DNA of 64,000 nt, taken from NCBI RefSeq assembly GCF_000010665.1, contig NC_012796.1:3129501-3193500 (forward strand), given 5' to 3'. The position numbers and the translations under genes are program-made. The first letter of the stretch is position 1. Every line of letters begins with the position of its first letter. Origin of the DNA: Solidesulfovibrio magneticus RS-1. GTDB lineage: Bacteria; Desulfobacterota; Desulfovibrionia; Desulfovibrionales; Desulfovibrionaceae. Shown one piece after another: positions 1 to 7,218 of the stretch. The notes under the pieces are model-generated. The model was not told the DNA's origin, made no database searches, and was given only the letters and a program-made list of their open reading frames with translations.

Positions 1-291
1 CCACAGAAACGTGGCCACGATGGCGAAGATGAGCGAGAGGCCGTCCACGGCGAAGGTGATGGAGACGCCGGGGAAGAAGGTGACGAGGTGGTAGGTCCAG
101 ATGACGCCGTCCAGGACGCCCGGAACCATGGACAGGACCGAGAAAAAAGCCAGGGCGGCGGCGGCAAAGGAGACGCCTTCCCGGAGGTTGATGTTTTTAC
201 GCAGTCGCCACAGGGCGAGTGGAGCCAGGAACGTGATGACCAGGGGCACAAGCACCCGGGCGCTCTCAACGGTATGCACGCTGGCGGCCAT
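1..291 (-). CDS. NuoL/NuoM-type proton-translocating subunit, N-terminal part (runs off window)
   Basis: This is the first 97 codons of a complex I antiporter-like membrane subunit, read leftwards and cut by the window edge. It starts at an ATG (MAASVHTVESARVLVPLVIT), three bases after the nuoK stop, so it is part of the same transcript. The visible part has hydrophobic helices, then the segment SITFAVDGLSLIFAIVATFL, which resembles the start of the proton-conducting transporter domain (typically FxxDGLSxxF) in NuoL, NuoM and Mrp antiporter subunits. By position after nuoK the gene is most likely nuoL or an Mrp-D-like subunit. Only the N-terminus is visible, so I cannot choose between L, M and Mrp-type, and no symbol is given. 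Confidence 0.75.
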   Translation of the reverse strand, partial: MAASVHTVESARVLVPLVITFLAPLALWRLRKNINLREGVSFAAAALAFFSVLSMVPGVLDGVIWTYHLVTFFPGVSITFAVDGLSLIFAIVATFLW

Positions 292-294
292 GGA

Positions 295-603
295 CTACCC
301 CTTGAGTTCGCTGGGGGCGTCCGCCGAGGCGTCCCCGAACCGTTTGGAAACAACCAAGACAATGGCCAGGACCAGCGTCGCCTCGGCGGCGGCCAGCCCC
401 ATGACCAGAAGCGCTCCGAGCTGTCCGAGCACGGCGTCGGCCGAGGTCAGCTGGGCGGCGGCCACGATGGACAGGCCCGCGCCGTTTAACATCAGCTCCA
501 CGCCGATGAGCATGCCGACCAGCGTGCGCCGGGCGACCAGGGCGTAGAGGCCAAGGCCGAGCAGGAGCAGGGCCACGGTCTGGTAGAAGACAAGCGGATT
601 CAT
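295..603 (-). CDS. nuoK: NADH-quinone oxidoreductase subunit K
   Basis: A 102-residue membrane protein with three predicted helices, the usual NuoK length. It keeps the two buried glutamates needed for proton transfer: E36 in GVELMLNG (helix 2) and E74 in AAAEATLVLA (helix 3). It sits in the membrane arm of complex I between NuoJ and the antiporter-like subunits. Its ATG overlaps the nuoJ stop by four bases (ATGA), and the next gene begins three bases after its stop, so nuoJ, nuoK and the NuoL/M-like gene are translationally linked. The C-terminal tail after the last helix is short and charged. Confidence 0.93.
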   Translation of the reverse strand: MNPLVFYQTVALLLLGLGLYALVARRTLVGMLIGVELMLNGAGLSIVAAAQLTSADAVLGQLGALLVMGLAAAEATLVLAIVLVVSKRFGDASADAPSELKG

Positions 604-1118
604 TTGGCGGCTCCTCGCTTTTCAAAGGCCAGCAGCACCGCGCCGGCCATGGCGGCCAGGAGCACCACCGAAATGAGCTCGAAGGCCATGGTGTAGGGAC
701 CGAGCAGTCCGGCGCCGAGTTCGGCCGGGCTGACGTTTTTGGGGGTGGGGAATCCGGCCACGCCGTAGACGGCCAGGCAGGGCACGAGGATGCCGGCCGG
801 GAGCAGCGCCCCGAACACCCCGCGCAGGCTGCCGCGAAGCCCCGGCCCCTGGCCCTCGCCGCCGTCGGCCGAAGCCCGGGTGAGCATGATGGCGAAGAAG
901 ATGAGCACGGTGACGGCCCCGACGTAAATCAGGATCTGCATGAGGGCGACGAAGTCGGCCAGGAGCAGCAGATAGAGTCCGGCAACGCCGAAAAGGGAAA
1001 CGACCAAGCCAAGCATGGCCCGAACGAGGCTTGCCGCGGACACGGCGAGGACGCCGCCGGCAAGGGCGATCAGGCTATAGAAGGCAAAGGCGGTCTGTCC
1101 AAGGTACATTTCATTCAT
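600..1118 (-). CDS. nuoJ: NADH-quinone oxidoreductase subunit J
   Basis: A 172-residue protein with five predicted membrane helices. The signature helix LMQILIYVGAVTVLIFFAIM (about residues 59-78) contains the pi-bulge region typical of NuoJ helix 3. It is a core membrane-arm subunit of complex I and carries no cofactor. It is the first gene of the visible nuo run. Instead of nuoI or another hydrophilic-arm gene, about 1.3 kb without a convincing gene lies upstream. The start ATGAATGAAATG follows a purine-rich CGAGGAGAAC about 14 bases upstream, and the second in-frame ATG is a possible alternative start. Any other complex I genes must lie elsewhere or to the left of the window. Confidence 0.93.
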   Translation of the reverse strand: MNEMYLGQTAFAFYSLIALAGGVLAVSAASLVRAMLGLVVSLFGVAGLYLLLLADFVALMQILIYVGAVTVLIFFAIMLTRASADGGEGQGPGLRGSLRGVFGALLPAGILVPCLAVYGVAGFPTPKNVSPAELGAGLLGPYTMAFELISVVLLAAMAGAVLLAFEKRGAAK

Positions 1119-2428
1119 AAGCGCCCCGCTGTTCTCCTCGTAAGGCTTATTGACTTCTTCAAACTGACCATACCGAGCACCCCCCAGTCAACGTTGCGAA
1201 TTCTAACTTATGTTACGGCAAAATATTCACATACAAAATAGAATTTAAAAAATCAAACACGGCTTTAAACACGATCATATGATGCTATGTTATTTTTACA
1301 GACAAATTTGTTTTGTTTAATTTGTATAAAATATGAATACTATCCGATTTTAATAAAATTCATTCAGTAAAATATTCGTTCAAACGCTACAAAAAACATC
1401 GTGGCATGTGATTATTTTTCACACTGCATTGCTATATATAAATTTCACAAGCTAATTACAACAATTTCGGAATAGACTATCAGCCAAAGCGTGAATTTAA
1501 TAACAAGTAAACCTTAAAACTGCTGTCTGGCTTTGTATCACACGCTATTTCAAGAACAGCTAACCGTGCATGACGTGCGAAGCTTTCAAAGAACGGTAAC
1601 ACGCGAGGCGGGTTGCTTATATCGTTGAACTTCGGGCGTCGTCAAGAGACAATAATTTGTCATAATCGTAGCAGATACTTCCGGCGCACGCCAGTACGAG
1701 CCCGGGAAAAAGTTCCCTACTCACGGCTTTTTAGCCAAAGGCACAGAATTAAAGATTTGAATTAATTTAGATAATTAAAAATTGACGCAATCGCCCCCAG
1801 AGAGAGGCCCGGGGCGGATTCAGGAATTGCTTCACGTTGCGATGCAACAGGGCGACGCCAAAAAGTTTGCCTTATGATAATTCCTTCACAATCAAACGTA
1901 GCGACACGGTCGAAAATACCCGACGCCTTGCCCGCCTCCAGAACTTTCCCTGGCTGCTCCAGAAATCCCCCCCACCACGGCCGCACCCCGAAAACCGCGT
2001 CATGACACCGCCCCATCCCCACCTGAAGAAGGCCTCCACGGCTATAATCGACGGCTCCACCAAAAAAACGTCTGACGACAAGCGCGAAAGGCCCCAACAC
2101 CTCATTGCCAGAAGGCCTGTCCTAACGGTATAGGGGCGCTTCGGCGGAATCCCGGCCCGGCCGTGCGCCCGGCCCAACCACCGGGACCATTGCCCCGGTC
2201 CGGGACAAGGCCCCGGCGCTTCGGCGCACCCGCCAGGCGCGTGGCGTTATTGCTGTTGCCCTTCCCCTGGGCGGGAAGTCGGCGGCAGTGCGTCCGTCGG
2301 CGTGGATTGAAATAAAAAAGCGTCTTGCTGCGGCAGGGTATAACGCCCGGGACGAGACGCCATGGACCAAGCCCCTTCCCAAGGAAGGACAGGCACTATC
2401 GCCTCCACCCGCAACCTTCGGAGCCCCT
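1119..2428. other. Long gene-free region, AT-rich between about 1130 and 1800
   Basis: No open frame here looks like a real protein. The candidates on both strands between 1762 and 2177 have no recognisable domain, overlap one another and give low-complexity translations. From about 1190 to 1780 the base composition drops sharply to AT-rich, with runs such as TTTTTATAAAAT-like stretches, unlike the rest of the window. From 1800 to 2428 the composition rises again to normal. The region must contain the promoter for nuoJ (leftwards) and for the nitronate monooxygenase-like gene (rightwards). I see no tRNA, known riboswitch core or IS end. It could be a long regulatory leader, a decayed foreign insert or an unannotated small RNA locus. 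Confidence 0.6.
1616..1645 (-). promoter_or_regulatory. Candidate sigma-70 promoter reading toward nuoJ
   Basis: On the minus strand TTGACG is followed after 18 bases by TATAAG. If used, it would give a leader of nearly 500 bases, mostly AT-rich, before the nuoJ start at 1118. This is the best -35/-10 pair I noticed in the region, but AT-rich DNA yields chance matches. Confidence 0.35.
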
Positions 2429-3520
2429 TTGTCGTTTCCTTCCTTAACCATCGGTGACCTTACCATCCCCAGGGCCATCATCCAGGGCGGGATGGGCGTA
2501 GGCATCTCCCTTTCCGGTTTGGCTTCGGCCGTGGCCGCGGCCGGGGGCTTCGGCGTCATCTCGGCGGCCGGCATCGGCATGAACGAGCCGGATTTCGGCT
2601 CCAACTACATCGAAGCCAACAACCGGGTGCTGGCCAGGGAAATCCGGGCCGCCAAGGAAGCCGCCCCAGGCGGCGCCATCGGCGTCAACATCATGATGGC
2701 CATGGCCAACTTCGCGGAGCTGGTCAAAACCGCCATCTGCGAAAACGTGGACGCCATCTTTTCCGGGGCCGGCCTGCCGCTGGACCTGCCGGGACACCTG
2801 CCCGAAGGCGCGCGCACCAAGCTCGTGCCCATCGTGTCCTCGGCCCGGGCCGCCGTGATCTTATGCAAAAAATGGCTGTCGCGCTTCGGCCGCACCCCCG
2901 ACGCCTTCGTGGTCGAGGGCCCCATGGCCGGCGGACATCTGGGATTTAAGGCCGAGCAGATCGACGATCCAGACTTTGTGCTGGAAAAGCTCGTCAGCGA
3001 AGTGGTGGCCGGGGTCGCCCCCTACACCGCCCCCAACGGCGCGCCCATTCCGGTCATCGCCGCCGGCGGCGTCTACACCGGCGCCGACATCCGCCGCTTC
3101 ATCGAGCTTGGCGCGGCCGGCGTCCAGATGGGCACCCGGTTTGTCGCCACAAACGAATGCGACGCCGACGACCGCTTCAAGCAAAGCTACGTCGAAGCCA
3201 CGGAAAAAGACGTGGTCATCATTAAGAGCCCCGTGGGAATGCCCGGCCGGGCCATCCACAACGAGTTCCTCGACCTTGCCGCCGAGGGCTCCAAGACGCC
3301 AGCCCGCTGCCCTTACCGCTGCATCCATACCTGCGACTACACCAAGGCCCCCTACTGCATCACCCTGGCCCTGGCCAACGCCAAGAAAGGCCGGCTGCGC
3401 CACGGCTTTGCCTTTGCCGGCCAGAACGCTTGGCGGGTGGACCGCATCATGTCGGTGGCGGATCTCTTCAAGGAATTGGTCGAAGGCTACGAAGCGGCCG
3501 AGGCCGCCTCGCCGGCCTAA
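2429..3520 (+). CDS. NAD(P)H-dependent flavin oxidoreductase, nitronate monooxygenase family
   Basis: An FMN-dependent TIM-barrel enzyme of the nitronate monooxygenase/2-nitropropane dioxygenase family. Visible motifs are the N-terminal IIQGGMGVGIS loop, the catalytic-histidine segment GPMAGGHLG, and the FMN phosphate-binding GAAGVQMGTRF. The C-terminal part has a cysteine cluster, CPYRCIHTCDYTKAPYC (C-x3-C-x3-C-x7-C), not needed for the core fold. I chose a TTG start because GGAG lies five bases upstream and the resulting 363 residues begin MSFPSLTIGDLTIP, like family members. The frame stays open to a GTG at 2288 (410 residues), but that extension is low-complexity. It faces the btaAB operon across a shared terminator. 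The natural substrate is not deducible; annotations such as enoyl-ACP reductase FabK are related alternatives. Confidence 0.85.
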   Translation: MSFPSLTIGDLTIPRAIIQGGMGVGISLSGLASAVAAAGGFGVISAAGIGMNEPDFGSNYIEANNRVLAREIRAAKEAAPGGAIGVNIMMAMANFAELVKTAICENVDAIFSGAGLPLDLPGHLPEGARTKLVPIVSSARAAVILCKKWLSRFGRTPDAFVVEGPMAGGHLGFKAEQIDDPDFVLEKLVSEVVAGVAPYTAPNGAPIPVIAAGGVYTGADIRRFIELGAAGVQMGTRFVATNECDADDRFKQSYVEATEKDVVIIKSPVGMPGRAIHNEFLDLAAEGSKTPARCPYRCIHTCDYTKAPYCITLALANAKKGRLRHGFAFAGQNAWRVDRIMSVADLFKELVEGYEAAEAASPA

Positions 3521-3544
3521 GCCCCCTTCCTCCCTGGCAACGCC

Positions 3545-3585
3545 AAAAGGCGCGGCGGACCGGACACCCGGCCGCCGCGCCTTTT
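3545..3585. terminator. Bidirectional rho-independent terminator
   Basis: A perfect 14-bp stem, AAAAGGCGCGGCGG pairing with CCGCCGCGCCTTTT, encloses a 13-base loop. The A-run on the left and T-run on the right allow termination in both directions. It serves the convergent genes ending at 3520 (plus) and 3584 (minus); the btaB stop codon lies at its edge. Confidence 0.85.
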
Positions 3586-4213
3586 ACTTGCGCCCCAGAA
3601 ACAGAAAATATCGCCACAAGCCGCCGTAAGCCGGCCGCGCCTCATGACGGCAGGGCTGGAAACGGGACTGCAGTTCGGGGACGAGATGGCCGTCAAGCCG
3701 CACGTGGTTGACCCCCATCCAGGCCCGGAACCAGCCGGCCGGCGTATTGTGGAAATCGACCACGGCAAGAATCCCACCCGGAGCCAAATGCTCCCGGGCC
3801 GCTTCCAGGGCCGTGTCCCAGCCGGGATTGAACATGGTCAGGGCATAGGAAAAGATGATGAGTTCCAGGGAACCCGGCGCGAACGTGTCGGGGCCGTAGG
3901 CCGCGCAACGCAAGGTCGCCGCACAGGCCGTGCGGGATACGGTCCGTCCAGCGCGCTCCAGCATGGGCCGGCACAGGTCCACGCCGGTGAGCGACGCCCC
4001 GGGCAGCGCCCGGGACAAGGCCAGGAGATTGCGTCCGGTGCCGCAGCCGACCTCGGCCGCCCGAACCGGCCGCTCCAAGCCGTCCCGGGCCACGGCTTCG
4101 GCGGCCAGACGCACCAGCCGGTCGCGGCCGAACAGAAAACTCCAGCGCGTGGCGTCGTAGATGCGGGCGTGGAACCGGTAGTAGCCGGGCAGGGGCGAAG
4201 CCTCAGCCGCCAT
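3584..4213 (-). CDS. btaB: BtaB-like SAM-dependent N-methyltransferase (betaine lipid synthesis)
   Basis: A 209-residue class I methyltransferase. The SAM-binding motif I AEVGCGTGRNLL is at about residues 53-64, with the acidic residue of motif II in LTGVDL. Its ATG shares one base with the stop of btaA (TGATG), so the two are translationally coupled. In known bacteria BtaB methylates diacylglyceryl-homoserine three times to make the betaine lipid DGTS, at the membrane surface. The assignment rests on the tight pairing with BtaA plus the methyltransferase fold. A longer open frame extends through btaA in another phase and is not used. Confidence 0.82.
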   Translation of the reverse strand: MAAEASPLPGYYRFHARIYDATRWSFLFGRDRLVRLAAEAVARDGLERPVRAAEVGCGTGRNLLALSRALPGASLTGVDLCRPMLERAGRTVSRTACAATLRCAAYGPDTFAPGSLELIIFSYALTMFNPGWDTALEAAREHLAPGGILAVVDFHNTPAGWFRAWMGVNHVRLDGHLVPELQSRFQPCRHEARPAYGGLWRYFLFLGRK

Positions 4214-5376
4214 CAGGCCACCACCGCCAAATGCTGGCTGCCATAGGTGCCGACCCGGTCGGCGGCGTGCAGCGCCTCGGTCACTTCCGGGAAAAAGGTC
4301 AACCGCCGACGGGCCGCCTCGGGCAGAAACGAGACGTCCAATCCGGCCGAACGCATGAGCACCCTGGCCCCGGGCGCGGCAACGGCGAATATGCGCTCCC
4401 ACTCCTCGGCCAGGGCGGCCGGATCGTGGTTGGCCAGCCAGTCCTGATGGTCCAGCAGCACGAAATGGCTGTAGGGGCCAGGATGACCGGCCAAAAAGCC
4501 GCTGAGCGAGTCCGTATGGGTCGTCAGCCGGCCAAGGCGCTCTCGGATCGTCTCGAAATGCTGTTCCTTCAAATACTCCGGGCAACACTCCGGGGCGTAG
4601 CGACCGGTGAGATAGACCCGCCAGAAATAGTTCTCGGCCATGGCGGTTTCGGTGAACACCCGGCGCACCTTCTCGCGCACGAAGCCCTCCAACCCGCCCG
4701 GATGGGAATCGCGGATGAGCGCGATCTGGGGGCGCGGCACGCCAAGAAGGGCCATGAGCGCCGGCCGGGCCACCAGCCAGCGGCTCAGCCGATCCCAGAA
4801 TATCGGCTCCACCGCCGTAAACGCCCGGCGCTGCTCCTCGGCGTCGCGGGCGGCCAGCAGACGCGGCAGCTCGCGCCGCAGCCCGGGCTTGAGCAGCCCC
4901 AAAAGCCGCGTGAACAAAAAGGCCGCCGCCCCGGACGCGCCGTGGTGGTAAAAGGAACGCGACAACCGGCCGCCCTTGAAATACGCGATGTTCTTGTCCC
5001 AATAGGCCGCCGTGTAGGCCGGGAGATGCCCCCGCAGCCGGGCGTAGGTCGCGGCGCAGGACGGCCCGCCGCCCTGGCCGAAAAAGGTGAAGAGTTCCTT
5101 GAAGGATGCCCGGCAGAAAAGCGCCCGCTTGAGTTCCAGCAAGGCGTTCTGGCGGAAGTTGAGGTCCACGCAGGCGACCTCGGTCGGATCGTCCAGCAAA
5201 TAGTCCAACGCATTGTCGCCGGCAGAAGTGATGACCACCACCCGCGAATCGGACCCAAGCGCCAACAGACGCCGATCCAGACGCGGGTCTTCCCAGCAGG
5301 TGTTGTAGACAAGGCGGTTGCCATGGACAAAACGGAAAAAAGCGTCGCCCAGACGCCGTGACACAGTAAGGTTCAT
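4213..5376 (-). CDS. btaA: BtaA-like S-adenosylmethionine:diacylglycerol 3-amino-3-carboxypropyltransferase
   Basis: A 387-residue protein of the DUF3419/BtaA family. It begins MNLTVSRRLGDAFFRFVHGN, then has the family segments LVYNTCWEDPRLD and VVVITSAGDNALDYLL (SAM-binding region) followed by DLNFRQNALLELKR. The C-terminal half has MAENYFWRVYLTGRY and SHFVLLDHQDWL. BtaA transfers the 3-amino-3-carboxypropyl group from SAM to diacylglycerol, the first step to the phosphorus-free lipid DGTS. Coupling to a methyltransferase gene at its 3' end supports this role. Known bacterial btaAB genes are induced by phosphate starvation; I do not see a clear tandem Pho box here, but an inverted repeat lies about 50-80 bases upstream of the start. 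Confidence 0.88.
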   Translation of the reverse strand: MNLTVSRRLGDAFFRFVHGNRLVYNTCWEDPRLDRRLLALGSDSRVVVITSAGDNALDYLLDDPTEVACVDLNFRQNALLELKRALFCRASFKELFTFFGQGGGPSCAATYARLRGHLPAYTAAYWDKNIAYFKGGRLSRSFYHHGASGAAAFLFTRLLGLLKPGLRRELPRLLAARDAEEQRRAFTAVEPIFWDRLSRWLVARPALMALLGVPRPQIALIRDSHPGGLEGFVREKVRRVFTETAMAENYFWRVYLTGRYAPECCPEYLKEQHFETIRERLGRLTTHTDSLSGFLAGHPGPYSHFVLLDHQDWLANHDPAALAEEWERIFAVAAPGARVLMRSAGLDVSFLPEAARRRLTFFPEVTEALHAADRVGTYGSQHLAVVA

Positions 5377-5428
5377 GTCCGCCGTCTACCGCCGCCGCCG
5401 CGCCCCGACAAACGACGTTTACGTGACG

Positions 5429-5457
5429 CATTGTCGCGTTATTGCCATGTGACAATG
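5429..5457. promoter_or_regulatory. Inverted repeat upstream of btaA, possible operator
   Basis: CATTGTC and GACAATG are perfect inverted copies separated by 15 bases, about 53-81 bases upstream of the btaA start. The placement suits a dimeric regulator or the promoter itself. No regulator can be named from this alone. Confidence 0.4.
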
Positions 5458-5463
5458 AAGAAT

Positions 5464-5512
5464 AAAGAGGCCTCCGGCGGCCGGGGGCCTGAGGTCCCCG
5501 GACCCCCCATCT
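5464..5512 (+). repeat. Dispersed GCCTCCGGCGGC-box hairpin repeat, copy 1
   Basis: The conserved box GGCCTCCGGCGGC is followed by a hairpin (CCGGGGGCC, TGA, GGTCCCCGG, one mismatch) and then GACCCCCC. An A/G-rich lead (AATAAAGA) precedes the box. The same architecture occurs five more times in this window (5642, 13321, 18111, 19097, 39706). This copy lies upstream of btaA on the opposite strand to that gene. Confidence 0.8.
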
Positions 5513-5580
5513 GGAAGAAAAAGGGGGGGCGGCTTCGCCGGAGAGTCATTAACGATCTTGCTTGCTCTTCCTGGAATCTT

Positions 5581-5641
5581 CCTGTTTGGGGGCGCGGTTT
5601 CCGCCAAGTTCCTCCTGACGGAAACCGCGCCCCCAATCAGG
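5581..5641. repeat. Long perfect inverted repeat between two opposed repeat copies
   Basis: An 18-bp perfect stem (TTGGGGGCGCGGTTTCCG and its complement) encloses a 15-base loop and is extended by CCTG/CAGG outside one mismatch. It sits midway between copies 1 and 2 of the dispersed repeat, which point toward each other. There is no T-run, so it is not a standard terminator. Confidence 0.75.
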
Positions 5642-5695
5642 GAGGGTCCGGGAGGGAGTAACCCCCTCCCGGCCGCCGGAGGCATCTTCCCCTCT
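5642..5695 (-). repeat. Dispersed GCCTCCGGCGGC-box hairpin repeat, copy 2 (inverted)
   Basis: Read on the minus strand: GGGGAAGAT, then GCCTCCGGCGGC, then a hairpin CCGGGAGGG..CCCTCCCGG with loop GGTTACT, then GACCCTCCC. It begins a few bases after the stop of the MFS gene at 5701, in the sense orientation of that transcript. Confidence 0.8.
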
Positions 5696-5700
5696 TTTTC

Positions 5701-7152
5701 TTATTTTCCCTTCATCTTACGCCTGTCTTCAATCTTCCAGGCCCATACGGCCATGGCGATGGCCACGCAGAGCAGCCCGGCCAGGGCATGGAACACCCCG
5801 GCGATACCAGCGGCCAGGGCGGCCGGCGGAGCGCTGGCGAAGTCGGCATGATCAGCGATAGAGCCGGTGGCGTGGACGATGCCGGAGAAAATCGTGGCCA
5901 CCAGCGGCAGGCCGGTGGATTGCCCGAACACCCGGGCGTAGTTGGCCAGCCCCGAACCGACGCCCAGGCGATGGGGCGGCATCTGCCCCATGATGGTCGT
6001 GTTGTTGGGGGCCTGGAAGATGCCTATGCCAAGCCCCACCGGCATGGTGCGCAGCAGATAGCCCCACCACGGCGTGTGTTCGGTGAGCGTGCCCAGGGCC
6101 AGACAGCCGCCGGTCAGGACCACCATCCCCAGCAGGCTCATGCCCCGGGCTCCGTAGCGGTCGGCCAGGCTGCCGGACACCGGAGCGGTCACGGCCATGG
6201 AAGCCGGCAGGATCATGAGCAAAAGCCCCACCTGGGTGACGCTGTAGCCTTGGCCGGCTTGCAGGAAAAACGGCATGATAAAGCCGCTGGCTCCGGTGAC
6301 GAAGACCAGGGTGGCCATGGCCAGGGGCAGGGAAATAAGCGGGTTGGCGAAAAGGCTCAGGTCGAGCATGGGGGCCGGGCTTTGGCGCTCCACCTTGATG
6401 AAGACGGCCAACCCCAGGGCGCTGGCCGCCAGGAGAATCAAGGCCGTGGCGTCGGTGGGGCCGTGGCGCTGCATGAAGGTCATGCCCAGGCAGTAACAGG
6501 CCAGGGTCAGGCAGGCGATGGCCGCGCCGGGCAGGTCGAAGCGTTCGCCCCGGCGTTGGGGCGGCAGGGCCGGCATGAAGCGGACGACGGCGAAAAGGGC
6601 CAGCAGACCCAAGGGGATGTTGAGGAGAAACAGTGCGCGCCAGCCCAGCAGGCCAATGAGCACGCCGCCCAGGGGCGGGCCGAGCATGAGGCCCATGGCC
6701 ACGGTGGCCCCGATGAATCCCAAGGCCCGGCCGCGACTGGAGGGCGGGGCGAGCTGGGTGACGATGGCCATGCCCAGCGCCTGGCTCATGGCCGCGCCAA
6801 TGCCCTGCATGGCCCGAAAACCGATGAGCCAGGACACCGACGGCGCCAGGCCGCAGCACAGCGAGGCCAGGAGAAACAGCACAAGGCCCGAGCCGAAGAT
6901 CCGCTTTTTGTCGTACATGTCGCCCAGGCGCGACACCAGAAGCAGCAGGCTGGCGATGACCAGGACGTAGCTTAAAATGACCCACTGGATGGTGGCGAAG
7001 TCCGTGGCCAGACTTTCCGTCAGGGTGGGCAGGGCCACGTTGACGATGCTCATGTCCAGCGTCGCCATGAACACCATGAGATTGACGCCGATCATGGCCA
7101 GGGCCGGGCGCGGGGTCGGGACATGGCCGGCTGGGGCGGTATGGTCTTGCAT
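5701..7152 (-). CDS. MFS drug efflux transporter, DHA2 (EmrB/QacA) family
   Basis: A 483-residue inner-membrane protein with about 14 predicted helices, as in the proton-driven DHA2 exporters. Motif D1 is seen near the start (MVFMATLDMSIVNVALPTL), motif A in loop 2-3 (SRLGDMYDKKRIFG), and a motif C-like segment in helix 5 (GATVAMGLMLGPPLGGVLIG). No membrane-fusion partner gene adjoins it, so it probably exports across the inner membrane alone. It follows the methyltransferase gene by 66 bases on the same strand and may be the last gene of that transcript. The substrate cannot be inferred. Copy 2 of the dispersed repeat lies just past its stop. Confidence 0.9.
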   Translation of the reverse strand: MQDHTAPAGHVPTPRPALAMIGVNLMVFMATLDMSIVNVALPTLTESLATDFATIQWVILSYVLVIASLLLLVSRLGDMYDKKRIFGSGLVLFLLASLCCGLAPSVSWLIGFRAMQGIGAAMSQALGMAIVTQLAPPSSRGRALGFIGATVAMGLMLGPPLGGVLIGLLGWRALFLLNIPLGLLALFAVVRFMPALPPQRRGERFDLPGAAIACLTLACYCLGMTFMQRHGPTDATALILLAASALGLAVFIKVERQSPAPMLDLSLFANPLISLPLAMATLVFVTGASGFIMPFFLQAGQGYSVTQVGLLLMILPASMAVTAPVSGSLADRYGARGMSLLGMVVLTGGCLALGTLTEHTPWWGYLLRTMPVGLGIGIFQAPNNTTIMGQMPPHRLGVGSGLANYARVFGQSTGLPLVATIFSGIVHATGSIADHADFASAPPAALAAGIAGVFHALAGLLCVAIAMAVWAWKIEDRRKMKGK

Positions 7153-7218
7153 GAAAACGGACTTCCTTGGCTGGTCGATGCCGCCGTGTACCCCAACGGG
7201 CGGCGGCGGGGAAGCGGA

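Noticed and set aside
1640-1760. Possible riboswitch (c-di-GMP-like) near the AT-rich leader
   Set aside because: Small hairpins such as GGCTTTTTAGCC occur, but no conserved riboswitch core could be matched.
1762-2177. Short frames on both strands in the gene-free region
   Set aside because: They overlap one another, lack recognisable domains and have odd composition, so I treat them as chance frames.
3584-5455. 623-codon minus-strand frame covering both btaB and btaA
   Set aside because: Only its last 209 codons are a real methyltransferase (btaB); the rest overlaps btaA in another phase, and btaA has the family motifs.
5377-5460. Tandem Pho box upstream of btaA
   Set aside because: Some CTGTCA-like pieces occur, but not in the 11-base phased tandem expected for PhoB; only the CATTGTC dyad is clear.
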